From a bacterium (lineage in GTDB: Bacteria > Babelota > Babeliae > Babelales > UBA12409), in assembly GCA_021823685.1 (NCBI GenBank), contig JAKANL010000009.1:1-45777 (forward strand): a stretch of DNA of 45,777 bases, given 5' to 3'. How positions within the stretch are numbered: position 1 is the stretch's first letter; every line of letters begins with the position of its first letter. The notes under the pieces were generated by a model. It ran no database searches. It had not been told where the DNA came from and saw only the letters and a program-made list of their open reading frames with translations. The position numbers and the translations under genes were made by a program. Positions 6,807 to 15,711 of this stretch are shown piece after piece.

Positions 6807-8219
6807 TCACTCACTTCGCTTAAAGGTACCCTTCCAAGCGCCACTTCTGAACCGTAGCAGATACACCAGACTCATCAGGGCACTTCCCACATAAAAAATA
6901 GCATAAATAAAGAAAAATTTCACGCTCTGATCGCTTATCGCAAGCCACGAAAAGATGTAGGAAACGGGACAAAAGAACCCGATCACCACAAAAACGCGTG
7001 TCCACATGACAATCTTAACATCGCCAGCCCCACGCAGAGCCGCCGATAACACCAATTGCACAAGGTCAAAAAACACTAATATACTGAGCAGCGGAAAAAC
7101 TGACGACGCAAAGGCCGTAAATGCATGTTTTTGGTCAAAAAGGCCAATAAAGACTGCTGGCATGAGAGAAAAAACGAGCAATATCGCAAAAACGGCAACG
7201 CCAGCCAAGAGTATTACTTTTTTGATATTGTTCGTGATACCATCCCAATTTTTACGGCCGAAGTCGTTACTTACCAAAAACGTAACAATCTGCGCAAAAG
7301 CAATAGCCGGCAAAAAGGCAAATCGCTCCATTTCTCGAATAATGCCATAACTGGCCAACGCATATTTGCCCATCGGCGCGATCATGGCGTTTAGCCAAAG
7401 ATACACAGCCGCAACCGTCGCCTTATCAATAATCATCGGCCAACTTAATGACATAATCTTCGTTATATACCCCAAACCGCCCGTCGGCCGGAACAGCGCA
7501 ACGCTATAAGCGCGGCATTCGCGGTCAAACAAGATATACCCAAGCATCAAGCTGCACATGACCAGGTACTGAATAAGGGTCGCCCAGGCTGACCCTAAAA
7601 GTCCCAATTTCGGCATGCCGGCAACACCGAAAATAAGCATGTAATCAAAAATGACAAAAAATATCGCCCCAACAATAAAAATCTGCATGGGCGTTTTGGT
7701 ATTTTTAAGGCTTCGTAAAAATGCCACACAGGCCAGATAAACAAACATAAAAAAGATACCGATAGCGCGCACGCGCAAAAATGGCACCCCGAGATGAATC
7801 ATCTTGCCGGAAACACCAAGCAACGCGTAGATATAATAGGCGCCAAAATAGAGCGCTGCAGCCACCACGAGCCCAATGGCCATAATGACCCAAAAGGCAT
7901 CAACAAATGCCTGGCCGGCTTTATCTTTTAATCCAACACCATTATATTGGCCGCTCAATATAGTTATACTACCCGCAGCACCCTCAGCACATTTGGTAAT
8001 AAAGTGAATAAGCACCGCACTCACACCCAATGTAGCGTACAGACTTGTCGAACGTAGCTCAGCAATAAAGCGAGCATCAAGAAGAGAAAGGAGTGAATAG
8101 AGCACCAACGACGTAATAAACTCGGGGTAAAAATAACGTAAAATATTACGATAACTTTCACCTGCCTCACCCAAGGGCCAGACGCTTTCTATACAAAAAG
8201 ACAACAATCCCTTTTTCAT
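6807..8219 (-). CDS. MATE-family multidrug/organic cation exporter
   Basis: MATE proteins export cationic drugs or metabolites using Na+ or H+ gradients. The 470-residue protein is almost wholly hydrophobic, with about 12 helices in two repeated halves, and carries typical MATE stretches near ILSGQYNG and LRGAGDVK. The ATG at 8219 shares one base with the rsmG stop (TGATG) and follows GGAAG. A TTG one codon earlier is less likely. It lies between rsmG and gatC in a tightly packed run. The substrate is not predictable. Confidence 0.88.
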   Translation of the reverse strand: MKKGLLSFCIESVWPLGEAGESYRNILRYFYPEFITSLVLYSLLSLLDARFIAELRSTSLYATLGVSAVLIHFITKCAEGAAGSITILSGQYNGVGLKDKAGQAFVDAFWVIMAIGLVVAAALYFGAYYIYALLGVSGKMIHLGVPFLRVRAIGIFFMFVYLACVAFLRSLKNTKTPMQIFIVGAIFFVIFDYMLIFGVAGMPKLGLLGSAWATLIQYLVMCSLMLGYILFDRECRAYSVALFRPTGGLGYITKIMSLSWPMIIDKATVAAVYLWLNAMIAPMGKYALASYGIIREMERFAFLPAIAFAQIVTFLVSNDFGRKNWDGITNNIKKVILLAGVAVFAILLVFSLMPAVFIGLFDQKHAFTAFASSVFPLLSILVFFDLVQLVLSAALRGAGDVKIVMWTRVFVVIGFFCPVSYIFSWLAISDQSVKFFFIYAIFYVGSALMSLVYLLRFRSGAWKGTFKRSE

Positions 8220-8899
8220 CAATCTTCCTTCGCTTTTGAAGCGCCCACTTCTGCAGCGTTCGCTTTTTGGGCACCAGACGCTAAAATAATGAGCCGCCGT
8301 CTCCGTGTTTGGAGAAAATAGGTATGCTCACGCGCCACTAAGGGTATCACTTTTTTATCAGGTGTCCAGCCGCACGAGGCCCAATATACCAGACGTGCGT
8401 TACGATACGGACATGATGGTTGAAACATTCTGATCAGCTCTTTGGGATCAAGCGATGCCCGCGCACAAAAAAGGTCGATTTTGTAATCAGTTTTACGCAA
8501 AAAAGTGCGCCAGTCGATCGTTACTAAAGTAACGTTATCTAGATGCAAAAGCTCTTTAATCCGCGTCAAAAAATGGATTTTTTTATGGCTCACTTCAAGC
8601 AAATATACTTTTTTATCCGGATATTTGATGCTCAAGGGAATACCGGGAAATCCGCCGCCACTGCCAACATCACACAGCGCTGATACCGTACTTAAGTCTT
8701 CTTTTTTGGTAATCGCCAGTGAATCGGCGCAATGCAGCTGTATTAATTCGCGCTCATCATGCACCGCTGTCAGGTTAATCTGCTCATTCCACGCTAGCAG
8801 TTCACGAATATACAGCGCAAACTGCTCCTGCTCTAGCGGTGAAAGATCAAATTGCTTGATAAAAACGCGCCACACGCCTTCCAGAGAAACTTTTACCAT
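8219..8899 (-). CDS. rsmG: 16S rRNA (guanine-527-N7)-methyltransferase RsmG
   Basis: RsmG methylates G527 of 16S rRNA with S-adenosylmethionine. The SAM-binding motif CDVGSGGGFPGIPLS lies at about 76-90, followed by the acidic strand VYLLEVSHKK and the family-typical CARAS...ELI region. The N-terminal helical part (YIRELLAWNEQINLTAV) is also typical. The last third is divergent, ending in an Ala/Lys-rich tail. AAAGG precedes the ATG. First gene of the coupled rsmG-MATE-gatC-gatA run. Confidence 0.92.
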   Translation of the reverse strand: MVKVSLEGVWRVFIKQFDLSPLEQEQFALYIRELLAWNEQINLTAVHDERELIQLHCADSLAITKKEDLSTVSALCDVGSGGGFPGIPLSIKYPDKKVYLLEVSHKKIHFLTRIKELLHLDNVTLVTIDWRTFLRKTDYKIDLFCARASLDPKELIRMFQPSCPYRNARLVYWASCGWTPDKKVIPLVAREHTYFLQTRRRRLIILASGAQKANAAEVGASKAKED

Positions 8900-8978
8900 C
8901 TATAGCCTTTCTAAGCTTAGCAATGTTAGTATACCCAAAGACACACAAAAGGTCTCTGGAAAATAACGAGGGACTCAG

Positions 8979-9659
8979 ATGAAAAAACTATCGTTTATTC
9001 TGCTGGCATGCGTGGTCGGAAACTGCAGGGCGCAAAATTATACGATTAATTTCTACATATATCCATATCCAATTGAACATTTAGGCAGAAAAAAAATCGA
9101 TGAACGTGACGGCCCCAAATATGCCTTAAAAAACCAATTTTATCAGCCGACAGATAATCGTGTTTATGTTCTTTACAACGGCTATTTAACACGATCAGAT
9201 GCTTCCGGATTCGTCTCTTTCCCGCGCAAAACCAAACACGAAGAATTTTTATTACTTGTTACCGAATCAATCCGGCCAACATTTGCGCTCGATAACACGG
9301 TACATGGCTGGCAAATAATGGACCCCAAACATGCGGTTATGTATGATATTACGCGCTATCAAGATCCAGAAACGGGGCTGTACTATTGGAAGGCCATGGA
9401 GACCACACTGCCGGAAAACTATATTGTCCCCATTCACACCATAACAGCCGTAGGCAAACCAGGCGATGTTTATGTACCGCTTGGCATAACCCCAACGACC
9501 AAAGAACCAAATTTAGTCTTGCCGCCGATATACGCAAAACAAGGGCTTGATCGCGTAAAACAGGCACTTTTTGTGATTAACATAAAACAATTTTTTCAAA
9601 CAATCGCAACGACTTCGCAAATAAATCAACAAAGCATCTCAACAATCATCCGGCCCTAG
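8979..9659 (+). CDS. Secreted protein of unknown function
   Basis: Not recognised. A 226-residue protein with signal peptide MKKLSFILLACVVG followed by NCRA before QNYT. The mature part is rich in Tyr and beta-forming residues (NFYIYPYPIEHL, RVYVLYNGYLTRSD, TGLYYWKAMET), suggesting a compact beta domain, followed by a Pro-rich linker and a helical tail. GAGGGA precedes the ATG. It lies 38 bases upstream of the hexulose-phosphate synthase on the same strand and may share its transcript. No catalytic motif was seen. Confidence 0.72.
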   Translation: MKKLSFILLACVVGNCRAQNYTINFYIYPYPIEHLGRKKIDERDGPKYALKNQFYQPTDNRVYVLYNGYLTRSDASGFVSFPRKTKHEEFLLLVTESIRPTFALDNTVHGWQIMDPKHAVMYDITRYQDPETGLYYWKAMETTLPENYIVPIHTITAVGKPGDVYVPLGITPTTKEPNLVLPPIYAKQGLDRVKQALFVINIKQFFQTIATTSQINQQSISTIIRP

Positions 9660-9697
9660 CGGCACGATACGTTAAACGTGTGTAAGGAATCCCCGTT

Positions 9698-10327
9698 ATG
9701 AAATTACAAATTTCTTTTGATAGTACCAATCTCAACCAAGCACTTGAAACGGCAAAAAAAGTTGATGCATATTGCGATCTTTTCGAAATCGGCTCGCTTA
9801 CGCTTCTTGCCTTTGGCGTACGTGCCATTGAAGCATTTCGCCAGCAATTTCCACAAAAACAACTGGTCGCCGATACCAAAATAATCGATCGCGGCGCCGA
9901 AATTACGGACCTCATGGCAAAGGGTGGCGCCGACTTTTTGACCGTTATGGGTGGTACCAATAAACACGTATTACACACGGTAGCGCAAGCGGCCAGCCAC
10001 ACAAAAACACATATTATTTTTGATCTCATTGATTCATCAGCGCCAGGACAAACCGCCATGGACGCCCAGGGATTCGGCGCACACGCTATCGTCATGCACA
10101 AACCGCACGATGAAGGTGAATCACTAGAATTTTTGGACTCCTGGAGCATGGTTCGCGGCAATACGCCGCTCCCCATTTTTATTGCAGCAAAAATTAATCG
10201 TTCTAACGTCGATAAAATTATTGCGCTTAAACCCGACGGTATTATTGTTGGCTCGGCTATAACCCAGGCCAGTGATCCCGTTCAGGAAGCACAATTTTTC
10301 TATCAGTTATGCAAACAAAAAGCGTAA
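9698..10327 (+). CDS. hxlA: 3-hexulose-6-phosphate synthase (OMP decarboxylase superfamily)
   Basis: The enzyme condenses formaldehyde with ribulose 5-phosphate, or runs backwards to supply pentose phosphates. The 209-residue protein is a single TIM barrel with the suprafamily motif VADTKIIDRG. Asp8, Glu30, Asp59, Lys61 and Asp64 fall where the metal and substrate ligands belong. The phosphate-binding end IIVGSAITQASDP is clear. The 3-keto-gulonate-phosphate decarboxylases share this fold, so the specificity is inferred. No hxlB isomerase is adjacent. AAGGA precedes the ATG. A reverse role in ribose supply would suit an organism with little central metabolism. Confidence 0.8.
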   Translation: MKLQISFDSTNLNQALETAKKVDAYCDLFEIGSLTLLAFGVRAIEAFRQQFPQKQLVADTKIIDRGAEITDLMAKGGADFLTVMGGTNKHVLHTVAQAASHTKTHIIFDLIDSSAPGQTAMDAQGFGAHAIVMHKPHDEGESLEFLDSWSMVRGNTPLPIFIAAKINRSNVDKIIALKPDGIIVGSAITQASDPVQEAQFFYQLCKQKA

Positions 10328-10351
10328 ATAAACCTCAAATCGGAGATCAAT

Positions 10352-10876
10352 ATGAAGAAACTGCTCTATATCGCTGCGCTTATGCTTTACGTCACACAGG
10401 TAAACGCGCACTCATATGCTGTATACATGGTTCCTTACGATTATAATGGGCCACGTTCACAATACTATCACAACTGGGGCGGAACCAAACCACACGTAAC
10501 CTTGGCAGGCTTTACGTTGCAACCACATAATTTAAACAGCATTCTTAATAGCGTCGCCCAACAATCCCGCATAACGGGACGTTGGCATTTAAACTGCTCA
10601 ACTAATCATTGCAACACAACAAGGTCTGGCGGCCTTTATTTGCTCAAATTCCAAGCACAAACCGTTAAAGCTCTTGTCCGGGCGCTGGCAGCCAGGCGCG
10701 TGAAGGACATCAAAAGCGCCAATCCAGCCCACACCACGTTGTACATGTGTAATGAACGAAACTTCAATCGATCGCGCGCGCAAAGTGCGCTTGAACGTGC
10801 GCGCAACTGGCGTCTGGTCGCCGTAAATTATATCAACGGCCAATATGTATGGGATAAAACCAGCTATGCCGTATAG
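10352..10876 (+). CDS. Secreted 2H phosphoesterase-like protein
   Basis: 2H enzymes hydrolyse or form 2',3'-cyclic or 2'-5' phosphodiester bonds in RNA or nucleotides using two His-x-Thr motifs. Here KPHVTLAGF gives His48/Thr50 and AHTTLYMC gives His127/Thr129, each on a predicted strand and 79 residues apart, as in CPDase/LigT-like folds. The 174-residue protein has a signal peptide ending at QVNA, so the enzyme should act outside the cytoplasm, which is unusual. AATCGGAGATCA precedes the ATG. The match is by motif only, and overall similarity to known members looks low. Confidence 0.62.
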   Translation: MKKLLYIAALMLYVTQVNAHSYAVYMVPYDYNGPRSQYYHNWGGTKPHVTLAGFTLQPHNLNSILNSVAQQSRITGRWHLNCSTNHCNTTRSGGLYLLKFQAQTVKALVRALAARRVKDIKSANPAHTTLYMCNERNFNRSRAQSALERARNWRLVAVNYINGQYVWDKTSYAV

Positions 10877-10880
10877 GCGA

Positions 10881-11336
10881 TTATCGGCTACGCGCTAACG
10901 CGGCAAGTTCTTCAGCCCATGAGTGTTCTTTTGCTATCTGACGCTCAGTCTTAGGCAATTCACGCTCGGCTTCCCATTCAGACCCCTGGCATGGAGAAAC
11001 TAACGCCTTATCGTGCATTCTCTTGCAGAGATTGGCAAATTCGCGCTCTTTGCCTTCGGCAAGCACTGAAACGCACTCATCGGAATAGTCTCGACAATGG
11101 ACCTTCGAACCGAACATGCGAACGCATGTCTTCGGCAAACTAAACCCATACTCAATCGAGCCACCAACATAACAATAGCTTCGCGTTATCTCGCCAAAAG
11201 AATCACGGCGCATGGTCGCTCGCTTGTATACTTTTTTGAACCCCGTAACGCAGTCCTGAATTGATTTTTCTTTGCACGTCGCGGCACCTACTGAACTGTA
11301 AGCTACCAACACCCCTACCAACAGAATTTTCTTCAT
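10881..11336 (-). CDS. Secreted cysteine-rich protein of unknown function
   Basis: No family recognised. The start is placed at the ATG at 11336, which has GGAGG upstream and gives a signal peptide MKKILLVGVLVAYSSVGA. The mature part (about 130 residues) contains nine Cys, several in pairs that look like disulfide partners (SYCYVGG, KTCVRMFG, VHCRDYSDEC). A basic, Glu-rich helical C-terminus follows. It converges closely with the 2H-like gene. Disulfides would fit an oxidising periplasm or host compartment. Confidence 0.7.
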   Translation of the reverse strand: MKKILLVGVLVAYSSVGAATCKEKSIQDCVTGFKKVYKRATMRRDSFGEITRSYCYVGGSIEYGFSLPKTCVRMFGSKVHCRDYSDECVSVLAEGKEREFANLCKRMHDKALVSPCQGSEWEAERELPKTERQIAKEHSWAEELAALARSR

Positions 11337-11401
11337 GACTCGCCTCCATTTTAACGATAACAATATTATTGTAGCAAGAATGGCATTAAAAAATAAAGTG
11401 T

Positions 11402-13153
11402 TTAGTTATTTTTTTGCTGCTCATAAAGCTCACGAACCTCATGAGCCGTTGTTATTTCAGCAGCGTCTTTATCGTCACGATAGCGCACAAAACGCGGAAA
11501 TCGCAGCGCCAAACCAAGTGTATGCGCAGTCTGCGCCGCGCTATGAAGCGGCGATTGCGTTATTTCATCAGCCTTAACTTCGATAACAAGCGATGGCGCC
11601 ACCCACACATCTGGATATAAATCTTTGTGACACTCAACGTTTTTTGGTTTGTGATCAACTTTGAGCGCATCGCATGTATGTTTAAGCTTACGCCAACCAT
11701 CATCGGAGATACCCGTACCAATTTTGGCTAACGTTTGGAATGCATCAAGCTTCTCGTGGTACACGCCAACTAAAATGGCCCCGATACCAAAAGATGCACG
11801 TTTCCCCTGCCCGGCATAGTACCCCAAAACGACGCAGTCGATGGTATCAAGCAGGTGTCCGGCCTCTAGTCGCTTAAGCTTAATCCAATTAAAATTGCGT
11901 TTGCCCGGTTGATAGATGGCATCGGTTCGCTTTACAACCACGCCCTCCAACCCAGCGCTTACTTGCGCTAAAAAATACTCTTCTAGATGCTTGGCGTCTT
12001 TTATCGCAACCTGCGCACCAACGCGAACAATTTCATGATCGACGTGCGATTTTTTGATCAGCATCTCGAGCTCAGCACGCCGCTTTTCAAGCGGAAGCCC
12101 CATTAACGATTTGTCATCCAAGTATAAAATATCAAATAAAAAGAGCTGCAGCGGCATCTGTTCAGCAGCTGCTTCAACGTCGTGCTTACGTTTACGCCTA
12201 ACGGTTTCTTGAAACTTCATAAAGGCGCCCGTATTACGGTCAAAGGCAATCGCTTCACCTTCAAAAATAACGTTTTTCACGGCAAGTGGCGCAAGCGCTT
12301 TAACTAAATCGGGATACATCGCAGACATATCGGTTAAGTTACGCGAAAAAAAGGCTATTGTTTGACGCCCATGCGCGAAGGAAATATGGACCTGTAACCG
12401 AAAACCATCAAGCTTTGGTTCAGCCACACACGGCCCCAGTTTTTCCATGATCGCCTGCGCGGATGGTAATCGCTCGGCTGCCGCCGGCCGAATGGGAATC
12501 CCGACCACCACCTTCATTGCCTTAATACCAGCGATGCCATCACGCTTGGCTATCAGTGCGATAAGCCCAATATCGGCACACACATTAAACGCATCTTCGA
12601 TCGATTCAGAAAGCGATTTATCACCAGCAAGCATCCATGAAAGAGCATCAATAATCGTCATATCAGAAAAGCCAAGCCGTAAGGTGTTGAGCACAATACG
12701 AACAACAAATTTAGCTGATAATGGCTCCACCCGCTGCAACAATTGCGCCAACGCATCAATTTTTGCTTCTTGCGAGCCGGTTCCGGAAAGCTGGGCAATA
12801 TCATTAAGCTGTTCATAGACAACCTCAAGCGACAGCTTTTTGCTTACCTGCCACGTCCCGGCTGCAACCACCAACCCCAAATCACCGGCTTTTTTTAACC
12901 GTTCCGTAACATCATTATCACCACAGCCCAAAACACGAGCAACAACCTTGATCATGTTTTTTTCTGCCAGACCGAAAATCACCATTTTATAAGATGGCTG
13001 GAGCTGCCCCGTGCATAGATTGGCAATAATACCTGCTTCTGTTGACTGCGACTGGATAAAAAGCGTACTCAGCAACTGCGTCATTTTTAATCGAGAGCTT
13101 TCTTGTTCAAGCTCCTGCAGGGCCCCTGCTAACACATCAAAATTCATGCGCAC
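11402..13153 (-). CDS. lig: ATP-dependent DNA ligase (archaeal/eukaryotic LigI type)
   Basis: The enzyme seals DNA nicks using ATP. The 583-residue protein has the N-terminal helical DNA-binding domain (about 1-215). It also has the adenylation domain with motif I EPKLDGFR (Lys247 is the adenylated residue), motif III FEGEAIAFD and motif IV GLEGVVVKR, then an OB-fold with motif V WIKLKR and the tail RFPRFVRYRDDK. All motifs look intact. This full-length architecture is typical of archaea and rare among bacteria, whose replicative ligase normally uses NAD. No ligA is in the window. Its start overlaps the end of pgsA by 17 bases. Confidence 0.93.
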   Translation of the reverse strand: MRMNFDVLAGALQELEQESSRLKMTQLLSTLFIQSQSTEAGIIANLCTGQLQPSYKMVIFGLAEKNMIKVVARVLGCGDNDVTERLKKAGDLGLVVAAGTWQVSKKLSLEVVYEQLNDIAQLSGTGSQEAKIDALAQLLQRVEPLSAKFVVRIVLNTLRLGFSDMTIIDALSWMLAGDKSLSESIEDAFNVCADIGLIALIAKRDGIAGIKAMKVVVGIPIRPAAAERLPSAQAIMEKLGPCVAEPKLDGFRLQVHISFAHGRQTIAFFSRNLTDMSAMYPDLVKALAPLAVKNVIFEGEAIAFDRNTGAFMKFQETVRRKRKHDVEAAAEQMPLQLFLFDILYLDDKSLMGLPLEKRRAELEMLIKKSHVDHEIVRVGAQVAIKDAKHLEEYFLAQVSAGLEGVVVKRTDAIYQPGKRNFNWIKLKRLEAGHLLDTIDCVVLGYYAGQGKRASFGIGAILVGVYHEKLDAFQTLAKIGTGISDDGWRKLKHTCDALKVDHKPKNVECHKDLYPDVWVAPSLVIEVKADEITQSPLHSAAQTAHTLGLALRFPRFVRYRDDKDAAEITTAHEVRELYEQQKNN

Positions 13154-13721
13154 TCAATACGTTGGCAATATACGCTTGATAGTAACGGTACGCAGAATAG
13201 AGCGAAGCCGCAACCGTAAGCAAAATCAGTACATAAAAACCAATATCATACAGCGCCGGAGAATCGATCAGCCCCGGAGCCGCCAACACATAAGTAATAA
13301 AAATCATTTGCAACCATGTTTTAAGCCGGCCGCGCCAAGAAACGGCGATAGTTACGCCCTGTTCACGCGCAATATAACGCATACCCATCACAAATATTTC
13401 GCGCAAAACCAGCACAATAACCCACATAAACCCAACCGCGCCAACCGCCTGTAAGGCAATCAGCGCCGCAATAATGAGGCATTTATCGGCAAGTGGATCC
13501 AAGAGGCGGCCAACCAACGTTTCTTGTGATAGCCAGCGCGCCAATAACCCATCAAGAAAATCGGTCAAACTGATAAGTACAAAAAAAATACCGAGTGCTA
13601 TGTGCACCCAGTTAATAGAAAGTGGCCAAAACCAAAAAATACACAGTGGAACGACCGCGGGGGCGAGAATCATGCGCCCAGCCGTTAATAAGAGCGGAAT
13701 ATTATATGTTGATTTTTTCAC
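13137..13721 (-). CDS. pgsA: CDP-diacylglycerol-glycerol-3-phosphate phosphatidyltransferase
   Basis: PgsA makes phosphatidylglycerol phosphate, the precursor of phosphatidylglycerol, in the inner membrane. The CDP-alcohol phosphotransferase motif is complete: Asp54, Asp57-Gly58, Ala61-Arg62, Gly71, Asp75 and Asp79. About five or six membrane helices fit the family, and the length (194 residues) is normal. AAGGAAG stands upstream of the ATG. The gene overlaps the start of the DNA ligase by 17 bases, so the two are probably co-transcribed even though their functions differ. Confidence 0.93.
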   Translation of the reverse strand: MKKSTYNIPLLLTAGRMILAPAVVPLCIFWFWPLSINWVHIALGIFFVLISLTDFLDGLLARWLSQETLVGRLLDPLADKCLIIAALIALQAVGAVGFMWVIVLVLREIFVMGMRYIAREQGVTIAVSWRGRLKTWLQMIFITYVLAAPGLIDSPALYDIGFYVLILLTVAASLYSAYRYYQAYIANVLSAHEF

Positions 13722-13817
13722 GAAAAGCCTTCCTTAAACATCATAACCCCGGCAAGGCGTAATTCTAGTGCACTCACACGGTAATGTAAAGCGGGCATGC
13801 TGGTTCACCGAGCAATC

Positions 13818-13894
<77 letters not shown>

Positions 13895-13912
13895 ATACCA
13901 TCTTTGAGTATA

Positions 13913-15499
13913 CTAAATACTTAATTTTTGTACATTCTTACGCGAAAACCAGAATTCAAAAATCGATCGTAAAAAGAGCAAACCAGTTAACAATGTGGTA
14001 ACAATACCAATCATAAGCGTTACCGCAAATCCCTTAATCGGCCCGGTACCAAAGAAGTACAGAATCAATCCAGAAATAAACGTTGTTATATTGGCATCTA
14101 AAACAATGGCATACGTTGCCTTAAAGCCTTGACGAACGGCTTGCGCAACGGGAATACCTTCGGCCAAATATTCTTTGGTACGTTCAAAGATCAAAATGGA
14201 TGAATCGATGGCCATACCCAACGTCAAAACCAAGCCGGCGATACCTGGCAGCGTCAATGGAGCCCTCATACGCGACAACACAAAGAGAAGTAACAACAAG
14301 TTATAAAGTAATGTTACAAAGGCGAATATACCACACAAACGGTAATACAAAAGGCTAAAAAGAAAGAGTAACGCAATACCAACCAAACATGAAATCAAGC
14401 CACGATGAATCGAGTCGGTTCCCAGCGCCGGACCAATGTGCCGTTCTTCTTCAAAGGTAACCGGTGCGGTAAATGCGCCCGATTTGAGCATGGTTGCCAA
14501 TTCTTTGGCTTCGTCTTGCGAAAAATTGCCGGAAATAATACCCGTACGGCGAATAGCATCGTTAATAACGGCATGCGAAATGATTTTTTTGTCGAGGAGA
14601 ACGGCCAATGTACGCCCAATATTCTGCGAGGTAAGCGCGTGGAATTTATCGCCGCCCTCGGAACTAAATTCAAAACGTACGGCCATCTGCACACCGCCCG
14701 AACGATCGTTAGAAAAATCAGGGCGTGCCGATACCAAGTAACGGCCAGACACTTCGGTATAATCAGGAACTAAGAAAAACGAATGACCCAAATGGCGATC
14801 GGTACCTTCGACGATTTCCATGCCATCCGGTTTTTCACCGCCAAATTTTTCTAAAAGCTCTTCTTTGCTGCCGGCCGGCCCAGCTTCAACAAGACGAAAT
14901 TCAAGCATCGCTGGGGTGCCGATCATTTTTTTTGCTTGTAACGGATCGTGGACATCGGGCAATTCTACAACAATACGATCTTTGCCATGAATATAGACGG
15001 GGACCTCTTCGTATCCACCCATATTGAGACGCGTTTGTAAAACTTCTTTGTTGCCCTGTAACGCCGCTTTGGCAATCGCTTCTTGTTTGCCCTCAGTAAA
15101 ACTGATTCGCAAATCGTTTCCCTGAAGCGCAAAGACTAAATCGCGCGCAACAGAACGATGGCTGTATTCTTCTTCAATAAATTTCTGGGCTTTGAGGGCA
15201 TCTTCGGTCGATGCAAAGGTTGCTACAGCCGTCAGGTCTTCCTTATTGATTTTTTGCGCCTGAGGCTCAAGCTTTGTATCACGTTTAAGAGCAAAAAGCG
15301 CTGAATGGACCAACTCCTGCAAATCATGCTCAATAGCCTCGTTGGTTTTCACCCCCAATGTTATATACGTCCCACCCGCCAAATCGATACCAAATTTTAA
15401 CCGTTTCATCGGCGGATAAATAAAATAACCCGCCAAAACAGCGAGCAATACCCAAAAACCAAGACTTGTACCAAGAATGCGCCTAAGCGACATAACCAT
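13913..15499 (-). CDS. secD: Protein translocase subunit SecD
   Basis: SecD, with SecF, uses the proton-motive force to pull preproteins out of the SecYEG channel. The 528-residue protein has an N-terminal membrane helix, the conserved KFGIDLAGGTYITLGV (about 35-50), a large periplasmic domain, and a C-terminal block of about five helices with DANITTFISGLILYFFGTG. GGAG lies eight bases before the ATG. The gene starts 15 bases after the 3' end of tRNA-Leu and ends just before another tRNA. secF does not follow, which is uncommon. Confidence 0.95.
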   Translation of the reverse strand: MVMSLRRILGTSLGFWVLLAVLAGYFIYPPMKRLKFGIDLAGGTYITLGVKTNEAIEHDLQELVHSALFALKRDTKLEPQAQKINKEDLTAVATFASTEDALKAQKFIEEEYSHRSVARDLVFALQGNDLRISFTEGKQEAIAKAALQGNKEVLQTRLNMGGYEEVPVYIHGKDRIVVELPDVHDPLQAKKMIGTPAMLEFRLVEAGPAGSKEELLEKFGGEKPDGMEIVEGTDRHLGHSFFLVPDYTEVSGRYLVSARPDFSNDRSGGVQMAVRFEFSSEGGDKFHALTSQNIGRTLAVLLDKKIISHAVINDAIRRTGIISGNFSQDEAKELATMLKSGAFTAPVTFEEERHIGPALGTDSIHRGLISCLVGIALLFLFSLLYYRLCGIFAFVTLLYNLLLLLFVLSRMRAPLTLPGIAGLVLTLGMAIDSSILIFERTKEYLAEGIPVAQAVRQGFKATYAIVLDANITTFISGLILYFFGTGPIKGFAVTLMIGIVTTLLTGLLFLRSIFEFWFSRKNVQKLSI

Positions 15500-15514
15500 T
15501 GTGAGATCTCCTTA

Positions 15515-15601
15515 TGGTGCCGAAGGGGGGACTCGAACCCCCACAGGATTACTCCCACAGCCACCTCAAGGCTGCGTGTCTACCAGTTCCACCACTTCGG
15601 C
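15515..15601 (-). tRNA. tRNA-Leu (GAG)
   Basis: An 87-base class II tRNA on the minus strand. It has acceptor GCCGAAG/CTTCGGC, anticodon loop CTTGAGG with GAG, a long variable arm (GTGGGAGTAATCCTGT region), T loop GTTCGAG and encoded CCA. It lies directly upstream of secD and probably heads its transcript. Confidence 0.95.
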
Positions 15602-15620
15602 GACAAACTTTTGTGACCTT

Positions 15621-15649
15621 ATTCTATCAGGGATCAGCTCCCTTAGCAA
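15621..15649 (-). promoter_or_regulatory. Sigma-70-like promoter for tRNA-Leu and secD
   Basis: On the minus strand TTGCTA (15649-15644) and TAGAAT (15626-15621) are 17 bases apart, 20 bases before tRNA-Leu. The spacer contains GGGA...TCCC. Confidence 0.5.
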
Positions 15650-15668
15650 CTAGAGAGATAACCAAAAG

Positions 15669-15692
15669 AAGGGGCCCGACACGGAGCCCCTT
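15669..15692 (-). terminator. Intrinsic terminator-like hairpin after the MutS-like gene
   Basis: On the minus strand AAGGGGC, a ten-base loop and GCCCCTT form a seven-base stem followed by CTTTT. It lies 20 bases after the stop of the MutS-like gene and before the tRNA-Leu promoter. The T-run is short, so termination strength is uncertain. Confidence 0.5.
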
Positions 15693-15711
15693 AGATTTTC
15701 CACGCTCTCTC

